A stretch of 64,000 nucleotides of DNA. Origin: an uncultured Clostridia bacterium (lineage in GTDB: Bacteria > Bacillota > Clostridia > TANB77 > CAG-508). Within the stretch, counting starts at the first letter, position 1; every line of letters starts with the position of its first letter. This document shows positions 33,968 through 42,633 of the stretch, in pieces. The notes below the pieces were generated by a model. It saw nothing but the letters and a program-made list of their open reading frames with translations, was not told where the DNA came from and searched no databases. The translations under genes were made by a program, and so were the position numbers. Location: assembly GCA_948530865.1 (NCBI GenBank), contig CAOTKV010000001.1:1-64000 (forward strand). Direction: 5' to 3'.

Positions 33968-34414
33968 ATGGCAAGAACAGAAAGAGTAAATGCGGTTGTA
34001 ACTTCTAAAACAAAGAAGGCATTAGAAAAATTATCTTCTACTACTGGTATATCACAATCAGAAATTATAAATATTGCAATTCAAGAACACTTAAAAGTAA
34101 AAAGTGCAAAAGAAGATATAAACTTTATAACTAAAGAGATAGATAGGGCAATAGATTCTAAACTAGATTCTTATCATAATAGATTATTTAGACTATTAGC
34201 AAAAATGACAAAAGCAATATTTACATCTCTCTATATAAATGGTCATATGTTGTCATATATGTGCAACAGTAATATTAGTCAAGAATTTTTAAAGAAGGAA
34301 ATAGAAATAGCAAACAAAAAAGCATATCAAGTTTTAAGAAGTGGATTTTTAGAAGAAGATGTAACACAGTTATTTCCTTCTAATTTAAAAGACTTTGATG
34401 AGGATAATGAATGA
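33968..34414 (+). CDS. RHH-type mobilisation accessory protein (MobC-like)
   Basis: The 148-residue protein begins with a ribbon-helix-helix (RVNAVVTSKTKKALEKLSSTTGISQSEIINIAI, about residues 5-38) and has a helical C-terminal domain. It overlaps the relaxase start by four bases. Proteins in this position bind oriT and recruit the relaxase, so that role is inferred from context. Confidence 0.7.
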   Translation: MARTERVNAVVTSKTKKALEKLSSTTGISQSEIINIAIQEHLKVKSAKEDINFITKEIDRAIDSKLDSYHNRLFRLLAKMTKAIFTSLYINGHMLSYMCNSNISQEFLKKEIEIANKKAYQVLRSGFLEEDVTQLFPSNLKDFDEDNE

Positions 34415-35712
34415 CAGATAGTGAAAATGGAAAAGTAATATTCAAATGGGTTATGGATGATAAACACAAAAAGCAGAGTATTCAAAGCTATATTAACAAG
34501 TTGCATATAGATTATATTGCAACAAGACCAGGAACAGATTATGGAGATGAAAAACATGGACTATTTGGATATATGCAAAATACAGATAATGTAGAGCAAA
34601 TGGACTTAAAAAATATAGAGAAGTATGCACAAAATATCAGTAATCAAGGAGTAAAAATTATTAAAACAATAATTTCACTACGAGAAGAAGATGCTATAAA
34701 AAAAGCAATTACAAACAAATCAGCTTGGAAAAGTATTTTAAAAGATAGAATAAGAGGAATTGCTGAAGAATATAATATTGAATTTCAAAATTTGGAGTGG
34801 GTTGCGAGTTACCATATGGAAAAAGGACACCCACATGCACATCTTGTTTTTTGGGATATTTCTCAATTAACAGATTATAAAAAAAGGTCCTATGTAAATT
34901 TTAAAAATATTAGGAAGCATATTGCAAAAGGAATTTTTAAAGAAGATTTAGATGACTTATATGAAAAACAAAACCAATTTAAAAAGGACATTTTAACAGA
35001 TGTTAAACAATTTAATAAAGAATTTAAAATTGAAGAAGAAATTATTATGCAGCTAAAAGAAGAAATGCCAAGTATCTATAATAATCCAATTTTAAATTGT
35101 AGGTTTGTAGATTCAGGAGTTCAAAAAATTAGTAACAATTTAAAAGAATTGAAAAGTAAATTACATAATTATAAATATCAAGATCAGACAAAAGAGGTAA
35201 AGGTATTGATTGATGATACTTCTCATTTAATTCTAAATTCTTCAAGAGATTGCTTTAATACATATGTTGCCTATGTAAAGACTAATATAAAAATTGGCGA
35301 AATATTAGCACAAACAGATACACCAGAGCAATTAAACAATGTGAAAAGTAAAGCAGAAAACTTTATGCTAAATAAAATGGGAAATCAGATATTGAAATTT
35401 TTAAAAAGTGAAGAGTTTGAAAAAAGAAGAAAAGAAGAATATGAACAGAAAATAAAAGAATATGAAGAGAAAAGAATGATAAGAGAACAAGAATTTTTGG
35501 AAGAGCAAATAGACTATTTAGAAAGTCAATTTAAAAATGATGCAACAAGATTATTTTCAGAAATATTTCATTTGCTTAACCAAGAACAGATTTCAAGCGA
35601 AGGAAGATATGGAAGTTTAAAGACGAAATATTCAAGTCTTTCTAAACAAGCAAAGAAAGAAAAGTATTTAGAACAGAGAAATACTTCTGGAATTGACTGG
35701 TTTGCATTGTAA
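34411..35712 (+). CDS. Relaxase, MobP3 family
   Basis: The 433-residue protein has an N-terminal region with YINKLHIDYIATRPGTDYG and HGLFGY, then ISLREEDA and the metal-binding His triad in SYHMEKGHPHAHLVFWDIS (about residues 132-150), which are the hallmarks of MobP-type relaxases. It nicks oriT and pilots the transferred strand. The C-terminal half is a long charged coiled coil. The start overlaps the MobC-like gene by ATGA. Confidence 0.9.
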   Translation: MTDSENGKVIFKWVMDDKHKKQSIQSYINKLHIDYIATRPGTDYGDEKHGLFGYMQNTDNVEQMDLKNIEKYAQNISNQGVKIIKTIISLREEDAIKKAITNKSAWKSILKDRIRGIAEEYNIEFQNLEWVASYHMEKGHPHAHLVFWDISQLTDYKKRSYVNFKNIRKHIAKGIFKEDLDDLYEKQNQFKKDILTDVKQFNKEFKIEEEIIMQLKEEMPSIYNNPILNCRFVDSGVQKISNNLKELKSKLHNYKYQDQTKEVKVLIDDTSHLILNSSRDCFNTYVAYVKTNIKIGEILAQTDTPEQLNNVKSKAENFMLNKMGNQILKFLKSEEFEKRRKEEYEQKIKEYEEKRMIREQEFLEEQIDYLESQFKNDATRLFSEIFHLLNQEQISSEGRYGSLKTKYSSLSKQAKKEKYLEQRNTSGIDWFAL

Positions 35713-35760
35713 TTAAATGACTTTTAAAGTAGTTTAAAACTAATTTAAAGGAGAATTACA

Positions 35761-37804
35761 ATGGGAAAAAGAATAAGTAAAAAAATTGTAACTCTTCTTA
35801 TAGCTTTTATAATTTCAATAATTTTATCTGCTGTTATATCAACTTGTTTACATCTAATATTTACTAAAAACCCAGAAGCAATATTAGAATTAAATCCCAG
35901 CAAAATAATAGGTAGTATTTTAACAAATGCTCAAAATAGACAAATGTTTTATCTGATTATTTTAGCATTTATGACACTTGCATGTGTTTCTGTATTTAAA
36001 GTATTTAAATTAAATGATTATCATGCAAAGATATACCAAGTAACACCAGAAATTGAAATTCCACTTCCTGTAGGAAAAAATCAAACACAACATCGGCTCT
36101 GCATGGTGGTTAGAAAAAAAGAAATTCAAAAACAATTTTGGAATTAATGTAATAGATCCATTAAATCCAACAATAGCAACTTTATTAAATAAAGAAGATA
36201 CAACACAAGTAGAACCTATATTTAAAAAAGGTGGTCTAACAGTTGGAAAGAATACAAAGAATAAATACAAAATTGAGCTAAAGAAAAGCAAATTTAAAAT
36301 ACCATATTTAAAAATAAAGAAACGAAAGATAGAAGAAGTCTATTATATAGCCGACAATTTGCATTCATTAACTATTGGTGCAACAAGGTCTCGGAAAAAC
36401 AAGGTCAGTTGTACTTGAAACAATAAACAATACAGCACTTGCTGGAGAAAGTATGATAATTAGTGATCCTAAAGGAGAATTGTATGAGTACACCTGCAAA
36501 GAACTAGAACAACTTGGCTATAAGGTACTTACATTAGACTTTAAAAATCCTTTAAAATCTAGTCATTATAACTTTTTACAACCAGTTATAGATGCAGTAA
36601 ATAAGCGGAGATATTCCTTTAGCAGAAAATAGAGCAAGTGACATAGTTTCATCGCTAGTTGGAGAAGCAAAGCGGTGAGAAAATTTGGAATGATGGTGAA
36701 AAAAGTGTTATAAAAGCAGGTATTATGGCTGTTGTTATGGAAAATAAAGAACATCCAGAATATCAAAATCTGGTAAATGTTTATAATTTTCTATCAGAAA
36801 TGTGTATGGAACAGCCAGATAAAACAATGCTTATGGACACATTTTTAGAAGGATTACCAAAGAATCATCCAGCAGTTTCCGCTTTTGCACCTGCAAGAAT
36901 AGCACCTAGTAAAACTAGAGCAAGTTTCTTTACAAGTGCATTAAATACATTAAATATTTTTACAGATAGTTACATTGCTTCTATGATTTCTTCAACAGAT
37001 ATTTCAGCAGAAGAACTTGGAGCAAATCGTATAATTCTATATTGTATATTACCAGATGAAAAAGTTACAATGTATGGATTATGTTCATTATTTGTGAACC
37101 AAATTTACATGGGGTTGGTAGAATATGCAGATGCTAGAGGTGGACAACTTAAAAATAGAGTAAACTTTATTTTAGATGAGTTTGGTAACTTTAGTCAGAT
37201 TCCAAACTTTGGAGGGTTTCTAACTGTTGGTGGAGGAAGAAAAATAAGATTTAACTTATTTTTACAATCTTTCGCACAATTAAATGAAAAGTATGGAGAT
37301 AACACAGCACAAAATATTTTAGATAACTGCTATGTATGGAATTATTTAAAGACATCAAATGATGTAACCGCAGAAAAAATTAGTAAAAAGATTGGAAATT
37401 ATACAACTACTAATTTTTCAGAAAGCAACTCTTCAAATGGTGGAAGTAGTAATATTAGCACATCAAGTTCTATGAATTTATCTGCTAGACCATTACTTAC
37501 ATCGGATGAAATACTAAGGATAAATAGACCTTATCTTTTAGTTATGTGTTCTGGTAAACAACCAGCAATGACACAAGCACCAGATTTAAGTGGATGGTAC
37601 TTTAATCAGATGCTTGGTATGGGAGATGAGGAATTTAATAGGAAATTAAGAGAGGAAAGAGAAAAAGAGAGAATAGAAAAACCTGTTCAAGAAGTTAAAT
37701 TATGGGATATTGCTGATGTCACTAAGGAAGTCAAAAAGATTCTTGAAGAAGAAAAAAGGGCTGAATTAGAAAGACAAAGAGCAGAAAGATTTAGACACAT
37801 ATAA
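35761..37804 (+). CDS. virD4: VirD4-type coupling protein (CD1115-like); needs four +1 shifts at CGG
   Basis: After skipping one C at each of four CGG sites the frame gives 679 residues: two N-terminal membrane helices, the conserved GSAWW, Walker A GATRSGKT with SVV after it, MIISDPKGELYEYT (Walker B region), FILDEFGNFSQIPNFGG and a Ser/Asn-rich tail. It is the ATPase that couples the relaxase to the transfer channel. The second shift lies inside Walker A itself. Removing the four C bases makes the length an exact multiple of three. If the slips do not occur, no functional coupling protein can be made. Confidence 0.92.
36094..36096 (+). other. CGG +1 slip site 1 in virD4
   Basis: CAA-CAT-C-GGC-TCT-GCA-TGG restores the conserved GSAWW motif. 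The CGG is in frame with the upstream start. Confidence 0.9.
36392..36394 (+). other. CGG +1 slip site 2 in virD4 (inside Walker A)
   Basis: ACA-AGG-TCT-C-GGA-AAA-ACA restores TRSGKT, the ATP-binding P-loop. The site is in frame after slip 1. Confidence 0.93.
36606..36608 (+). other. CGG +1 slip site 3 in virD4
   Basis: AAT-AAG-C-GGA-GAT-ATT-CCT restores NKGDIPLAENRASD. Confidence 0.9.
36673..36675 (+). other. CGG +1 slip site 4 in virD4
   Basis: GCA-AAG-C-GGT-GAG-AAA-ATT restores AKGEKIWNDGEKS and joins the long C-terminal frame. Confidence 0.9.
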
Positions 37805-37820
37805 AAGGAGGTCCTATAAG

Positions 37821-38199
37821 ATGACTAAAATGAAAAGTTTTTTTAGAAATACAATTAGAAGAATATCAAAGGTAACAGCATGGGTAGTAATGTTATTTAC
37901 AATGCAAATGACAAAATCATGTTTCGCAGCAGTTGATGAAGTATCTGGTGGAGGTTCAATTCAAAGTAGTAAAATTGGAACAGGAATTATGAGAATGGTA
38001 AAAGACTTAACAGGTACACTTCAATGGATAATTCCAACTGCTGGAGTTATGGTTATACTATTTTATGTTTTTAAAATTATGACTCGGAGATGAACAAGAC
38101 CAACAAAGATATAAGAAAACAATTATAAAAGTTTTAATTTGTATTATAGTTAGCATTTTAGCAGTTACAATAGTAAATTTAGTTGCTGGATATTTTTAG
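37821..38199 (+). CDS. VirB2/TrbC-like (Maff2-type) small membrane protein; needs +1 at CGG
   Basis: The 125-residue product has a basic N-terminus, a first hydrophobic segment ending CFAA that could be a processed signal, then two membrane helices (PTAGVMVILFYVFKIM and VLICIIVSILAVTIVNLVAG). Without the +1 shift the second helix is lost. The FKIMTGDEQDQQRY segment is paralogous to FKIMMGDEGDSKRY in the gene at 40928, where no extra C is present. It is a likely pilin or channel subunit. Confidence 0.82.
38085..38087 (+). other. CGG +1 slip site in virB2-like gene
   Basis: ATT-ATG-ACT-C-GGA-GAT-GAA. The paralogue at 40928 reads ATT-ATG-ATG-GGA-GAT-GAA at the matching place, an internal control. 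Confidence 0.92.
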
Positions 38200-38218
38200 A
38201 ATAAAGGAGTAAAGAAAA

Positions 38219-38998
38219 ATGGCACAGGAATTAGAATTAGAAAAAACTAAAAAGCAAATAGAGTTAGAAAGATTAGAAAAGGAAAATAACAATTTAGACA
38301 AATTGGCTGAACAATTAGGAGAACTTGAAAGAATGATACAACAAGAAAGAATTGATCAAGCTATTATGTCTGAAGATGTTGAAAAAACTCTAAATAAGGC
38401 CACAGAAGAAAAAAGAAAAAAAGAAGAAGAAGAAGCTAAAAAAATTATACTGATGAGAGAACAAAGGAAGAAAGAACTTGAAGAAGATGAAAGAAAATTA
38501 CAAGCAGATCTTTCAAATAAAATACAGGGTTCTGTTTCAGAAAATGAAAAGATATATGGCTACATTAAAAGATATGTTTTGATTGGATTAGTGACTGGAA
38601 TACCAGGTATTGCTATTGCATATTTGTTTGACAGATGGCAAGACAATAAGATGGTAGAAGACTTGTATGAAGCACATATTGATATGATTCAAAATCCAAA
38701 TAATGTAGAATTAGAAAGAACTTATCAAAAGAAAAAACTAGAATTTTCCAGAGTTTATAAAATAGATAAAATAGAAAAACTAATTAAAGAATCTGATGTT
38801 GTTTCAAAATTGCAAAAAGATAGAAAGGCATTAGAACAACTTAGTAATGAAGTTGAAAAAGCAAGGGAAGTTATAAACAAAAAAATAGATGAAGCAATAG
38901 AAAAAGAATCAAAATTGCAAGAACAAAACGAAAGAGAACAAATGATATGTGAAGAAGAAATGGAAGAAGAACTAGAAAGAATGCCACCACAACCCTAG
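38219..38998 (+). CDS. Coiled-coil membrane protein of the transfer region
   Basis: The 259-residue product is a long Glu/Lys coiled coil (about residues 1-115), one membrane helix (YVLIGLVTGIPGIAIAYLF, about 122-140) and a second coil (about 160-255). There is no enzyme motif. It lies between the pilin-like and VirB6 genes and could be a channel scaffold. Its stop merges with the GGG of promoter B. Confidence 0.65.
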   Translation: MAQELELEKTKKQIELERLEKENNNLDKLAEQLGELERMIQQERIDQAIMSEDVEKTLNKATEEKRKKEEEEAKKIILMREQRKKELEEDERKLQADLSNKIQGSVSENEKIYGYIKRYVLIGLVTGIPGIAIAYLFDRWQDNKMVEDLYEAHIDMIQNPNNVELERTYQKKKLEFSRVYKIDKIEKLIKESDVVSKLQKDRKALEQLSNEVEKAREVINKKIDEAIEKESKLQEQNEREQMICEEEMEEELERMPPQP

Positions 38999-39042
38999 GG
39001 AAAAAATTGGGAATTGAAAGCAACTTTTCCTAAAGATATAAT
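38998..39042 (+). promoter_or_regulatory. Element-type promoter B (upstream of virB6)
   Basis: GGGAAAAAATTGGGAA, TTGAAA, 17-base spacer and TATAAT. Same architecture as the other five copies. Confidence 0.85.
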
Positions 39043-39054
39043 GATAGTATTGAA

Positions 39055-39097
39055 AAGAGTCATTACTAAGTCTTGCGACTTGGTATTACTCTTTTTT
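39055..39097 (+). terminator. Leader hairpin/attenuator B
   Basis: AAGAGTCATTACTAAGTC pairs imperfectly with GACTTGGTATTACTCTT and is followed by TTTTTT. It starts about 5 bases after the predicted transcript start. Confidence 0.78.
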
Positions 39098-39131
39098 CAT
39101 TATAATTATATTTAAGGAAGGAGAAAAAGCA

Positions 39132-39975
39132 ATGGCAGTTTTGGTAGGAACTATTATTACATATATATTAAGTTGGTTAGCAGAAGCTATACTTTCGTGG
39201 TTTAGTGGAGTTTACGATACAATGTTCTGGAATCGGATTTGCAATAGAAATTAATTTTAGAAATTTGGAAAATTTCAATATTGGTGGATTATATAATGCA
39301 ATTTATACTTTTGCCATAGCAGTATTAATAATTCTTTTTATAAAAAAGATGATAGAAACTTATCTTGCTTGGTCAAGTGGAGATCCAGATAATAACCCAT
39401 TAAACATATTAATAGGATTTTTAAAGGCAATGATTATAATGATTACATTTGGTTTCATATATACAAAATTCGCAAATGTATTTTATGAGTTTTTCTATAA
39501 TCTATTACAAGGAATGACAGGCTCAAAAGATATAGTAACAGTAGAAGCTAGTAATTTAGCTTTTAATGTTTTTGGAGCGATTTTATATTTAGTAATAGCA
39601 ATACAATTAGCACTATTGTATTTCCAATTTATAACTCGTGGAATAGAAATGTTTATCCTAAGACTTGGAATGCCTTTTGCTTCCATCGGTCTGTTAAATA
39701 GCGATGGTGGGGCATTCAAAGGATATATTAAAAAGTTTATGACTAATGCTTTTACAATAATTGTTCAATTATTATTAATGCAATTAGCAATTATTTTAAT
39801 GAATAAAGGTAAATTTGTTCTATCGCTATCAACCTCATCCATAGCTTTAAGAACACCTCATATGTTACAAGAGTTTATGAGTACAGCTGGTGGTGGTAGT
39901 GTATCAGGAAAAATAAGTACAGTTACAAGAGTAGTAAATACCTTTAGAGGTGGAATTGGAAAAGGTAAAAAATAA
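39132..39975 (+). CDS. VirB6/TrbL-like channel protein (CD1112-like); needs +1 at CGG
   Basis: After the +1 shift the protein has 280 residues with about six hydrophobic helices and the NPLNILIGFLKAMIIMITFGF and RLGMPFASIGLL segments seen in clostridial VirB6/TrbL proteins. It forms part of the inner-membrane channel for DNA and protein export. The shift lies after codon 34; without it only a short N-terminus is made. It has a GGAAGGAG site and follows cassette B. Confidence 0.85.
39234..39236 (+). other. CGG +1 slip site in virB6-like gene
   Basis: TTC-TGG-AAT-C-GGA-TTT-GCA joins the first 34 codons to the 250-residue remainder. Confidence 0.9.
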
Positions 39976-40004
39976 CCAAAAGAACGGAGAACGGAGAATG
40001 AAAA

Positions 40005-40388
40005 ATGGAAGTAGATGATTTTTTAAAATATATGTTAAATTTTTTTCAAAATATAGATAAACAGGCACAAAAAATATCTGAAGAGTTAAGTCAAAAAGAT
40101 TTAGAAAGACAAGATATTTTGCATTATATAGAAAATACAGAACTTAATGCAGCAGGATATGCTAGAGTAGGGAAACTTTTAAAAAGAGTAAGTGTTGAAA
40201 GAAGAGAAATAAAAAAAGAATTAGAAAAAATAAATTGCTTAAAAGATAAATTGGCAAATAAATACAATAATAAACTAATTGCAGGAGATATAATAAAAGC
40301 ACTAAAAGGATTACAGACAATAAATAATAGAAAAGGAAACTATGTAAATAGAACTGAAATCTTAAAGGAATTAACAGAAACAGTTTGA
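40005..40388 (+). CDS. Hypothetical coiled-coil protein
   Basis: The 127-residue charged helical protein (NIDKQAQKISEELSQKDLERQ, then VERREIKKELEKI) lies in the transfer operon. There is no membrane helix. It is preceded by ACGGAGAACGGAGAATG, a duplicated ribosome-site-like block. The family is not recognised. Confidence 0.55.
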   Translation: MEVDDFLKYMLNFFQNIDKQAQKISEELSQKDLERQDILHYIENTELNAAGYARVGKLLKRVSVERREIKKELEKINCLKDKLANKYNNKLIAGDIIKALKGLQTINNRKGNYVNRTEILKELTETV

Positions 40389-40407
40389 TTACAGTTAGGA
40401 GCAAAAA

Positions 40408-40869
40408 ATGGTAACATACCTTAGGAAAAGTATTAATAATGTCATACATAGAAATAAAAAATTTAGTTTAACATATTTAAACGAAAAAGGAGAAACTAGG
40501 ACATTAAAAAGTCAAAAGGACTTATTCAGTTTATGTATGGCATTAATGAATGAAAGTGAATTAATAGAAAATGGAATTATTGAACAATACAGTTTTGATG
40601 TTGACAATGCTTGCAAATATGCTTGGGGGTTTGATACAAAAAAAGCATTATTTACGATTATAAATAATTTAGAACATCTTGATATAACACTTATTCAAGC
40701 TACTTATAATAAAAATCAAATATATTCTTTTAGAAACGAAAATTTAAAACTGGAAGAATTAGAAAATGTAAAACAACAAAGAGATGTTTATAAAAAACAA
40801 GTAGATGTTCAAAAAAAGATAATAGAAATATATCAAGACAAAGAAGAGGACGAAGAACTAGAAATTTAA
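40408..40869 (+). CDS. Hypothetical protein
   Basis: The 153-residue product has a mixed N-terminal domain and a C-terminal coiled coil (ELENVKQQRDVYKKQVDVQ) with an acidic end. It is found inside the transfer operon. No recognisable motif is seen. Confidence 0.55.
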   Translation: MVTYLRKSINNVIHRNKKFSLTYLNEKGETRTLKSQKDLFSLCMALMNESELIENGIIEQYSFDVDNACKYAWGFDTKKALFTIINNLEHLDITLIQATYNKNQIYSFRNENLKLEELENVKQQRDVYKKQVDVQKKIIEIYQDKEEDEELEI

Positions 40870-40927
40870 AATGAGAGGAAAATGAAAAAGAGTATATAGG
40901 GATAATATAAAAAAGAGGAGTAAAAAA

Positions 40928-41552
40928 ATGGATACATTAGATCAAGTAGTAACTTATCTAACTATTCTTTCAGGCTTTGCAGCAGTCCTTATGATACTTA
41001 TTGCAGTTTTTAAAATTATGATGGGAGATGAAGGAGATTCAAAAAGATATTTAAACAGAATAAAACATGGATTAATAGCATTTGTTTTAATCATCTCTAT
41101 TACTAATATAAAGACTTTAATTTTAGATTATTTTCCATATGAGCAATCACCAGAAGTAATTGGAGATTTTTCAGGAATAAAAACTAGCATTATAGACGGA
41201 ACTTTAGAAGAAGACCATAAAGATGTAGAAGGGAGACAAGTTATAAAGGTAGACCACCAATACTATGTAAAAACTGAAGATAAATTGATTAATCTTGGAA
41301 CATGGACTAATAGTTTTAAAATATGGTGTTCGGTCTACAAAATGTATGATGATTGCCAACGGAATAACTCGTGGAAGTATAGCAAAAGACCAATATTACA
41401 TATCATGGGAGAAAGATAAAGTGGAATCTGAATATCAAGGATTTTTATTTTCAGCAGATGCCAAAGGAACAGTTAAATCAAAAGAAGATTTTTATAATTT
41501 AATGGGAGATTGGAAAGATAAGAAATATCAACAATTTACATGGGTAGAATAG
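40928..41552 (+). CDS. Pilin-like membrane protein with C-terminal domain; needs +1 at CGG
   Basis: The 207-residue protein begins with two TrbC/VirB2-like helices around FKIMMGDEGDSKRY (about residues 31-44), followed by an extracellular segment. The +1 shift after codon 144 joins MYDDCQ to GITRGSIAKDQYYISW and extends the protein by 63 residues; without it 18 odd residues and a stop follow. The unshifted FKIMMGDE motif is the control for the pilin at 37821. It overlaps no neighbour and precedes PrgI. Confidence 0.78.
41360..41362 (+). other. CGG +1 slip site in pilin-like gene
   Basis: TGC-CAA-C-GGA-ATA-ACT. The CGG is in frame from the start at 40928. A nearby CGG at 41331 is out of frame and not used. 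Confidence 0.85.
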
Positions 41553-41563
41553 GAGTGAAAAGT

Positions 41564-41911
41564 ATGTATGATGAACAATACCAAATACCTATACCAGCAG
41601 ATGTCAGAACTCGTATGGAGTTAATCAATGGAATAGGAATAGAAGAATTAGTTAATACAGGGGTAGCAGGAATAATAGGAATATTATTAGGATATATCTA
41701 TAACTTAATGTTTCATAATTATCTTATAGCAGTTGGGATTTTTGGAGTAATAACTGTTTTAACTTTTATTGCAGTTATGAAAGATAAGCACAATACATCA
41801 ATTGCAATGTTAATAGGGAATATTATTAAATTTTATAATAGTCAACAATATTTTAAATATGAGAAAATTGTAAGGAGGAGGGAAAATAATTATGAGCTTA
41901 TTATTATTTGA
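41564..41911 (+). CDS. PrgI family membrane protein
   Basis: The 115-residue protein matches PrgI/TcpE-type transfer proteins: YQIPIPADVRTRMELINGI then two helices (TGVAGIIGILLGYIYNLMF and LIAVGIFGVITVLTFIAVM). The ATG at 41564 follows AGGAG, preferable to a start eight codons earlier that overlaps it. It is always found just before VirB4 in these systems, as here, and its end overlaps the VirB4 N-terminal gene by 20 bases. Confidence 0.85.
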   Translation: MYDEQYQIPIPADVRTRMELINGIGIEELVNTGVAGIIGILLGYIYNLMFHNYLIAVGIFGVITVLTFIAVMKDKHNTSIAMLIGNIIKFYNSQQYFKYEKIVRRRENNYELIII

Positions 41912-42500
41912 TAGTTTATTTAAAAAGAAAGAAAACATTTCAGCTAATAGGTTTTTAAATATACGAGACATACAGGGAAATTTTCTATATACAATAGATA
42001 ATAAAGTATTAGCCTATTTAAAGATATATACAAAAAATTGTAAATTAATGAGCAAAGATGAGCAGGTAGGACATGGAAGAAACTTAACTAAAAGTTTTGT
42101 AGCAGAATTAAAACCATTTAAATTATTCTTTACAAATAGACCAATAGACCTTGCAAAAAACCAAGATTATCAGTTATCACTAATTGAGAAAGAAAACGAT
42201 TCTTTCAAATATAATCTGTTAGAACAAAGAAATGCAAGTTTTAATTCTCTTGCAACAAGAGGTAGAGCAGTAGAATCGGAAATATATTTTATTATTTGGG
42301 AAGAAAATAATGATTATGCCGAAGATAATCTAATGAAAAGATTAAATGAAATAAAATTAAAATTTGCAAATGTAGGGTATAAAACAGAAATTTTAACAGA
42401 AAAATTAATTATACAATTAGTGAATAGCTTTAATAATACTGATGATATTTATTTAGAAGATTCAAACTATTTAGAAAGTCCTTTAGTTGTTAATATTTAA
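41892..42500 (+). CDS. VirB4/TraE N-terminal domain as a separate protein
   Basis: The 202-residue protein corresponds to the N-terminal CagE/TraE region of VirB4 (NRFLNIRDIQGNFLYTIDNKVLAYLKIYTKNC is the usual start, followed by an effector-like alpha/beta domain). It stops before any ATPase motif. The ATPase half is encoded next, after a complete promoter/hairpin cassette, so VirB4 is split into two genes here. Confidence 0.72.
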   Translation: MSLLLFDSLFKKKENISANRFLNIRDIQGNFLYTIDNKVLAYLKIYTKNCKLMSKDEQVGHGRNLTKSFVAELKPFKLFFTNRPIDLAKNQDYQLSLIEKENDSFKYNLLEQRNASFNSLATRGRAVESEIYFIIWEENNDYAEDNLMKRLNEIKLKFANVGYKTEILTEKLIIQLVNSFNNTDDIYLEDSNYLESPLVVNI

Positions 42501-42503
42501 TAA

Positions 42504-42548
42504 GGGAAAATTTTGGGAATTGAAAGCTAATTTCTTCAAATATATAAT
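42504..42548 (+). promoter_or_regulatory. Element-type promoter C (between the two virB4 halves)
   Basis: GGGAAAATTTTGGGAA, TTGAAA, 17-base spacer and TATAAT, beginning four bases after the stop of the N-terminal half. Confidence 0.85.
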
Positions 42549-42560
42549 GATAACATACAA

Positions 42561-42604
42561 AAAGAGTAAAGACTAGGTTTAGCAACCTGGCATTACTCTT
42601 TTTT
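42561..42604 (+). terminator. Leader hairpin/attenuator C
   Basis: AAGAGTAA and a second arm AGGTT pair with AACCT and TTACTCTT around a TAGC loop, then TTTT. Closely related to hairpin B. Confidence 0.75.
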
Positions 42605-42633
42605 ATTATATTGAAGAGAGGAGCTAGGACAAA

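Noticed and set aside
35761..37804. VirD4 as a pseudogene with random frameshifts
   Set aside because: All four changes are an added C in front of an in-frame GG and no other indel, stop or missense decay is seen; random decay would not do this, and the pattern repeats in six other genes.
41331..41333. A CGG inside the pilin-like gene at 40928
   Set aside because: It is out of frame with the gene (TCG-GTC), so it is not a slip site; the true site is 41360.
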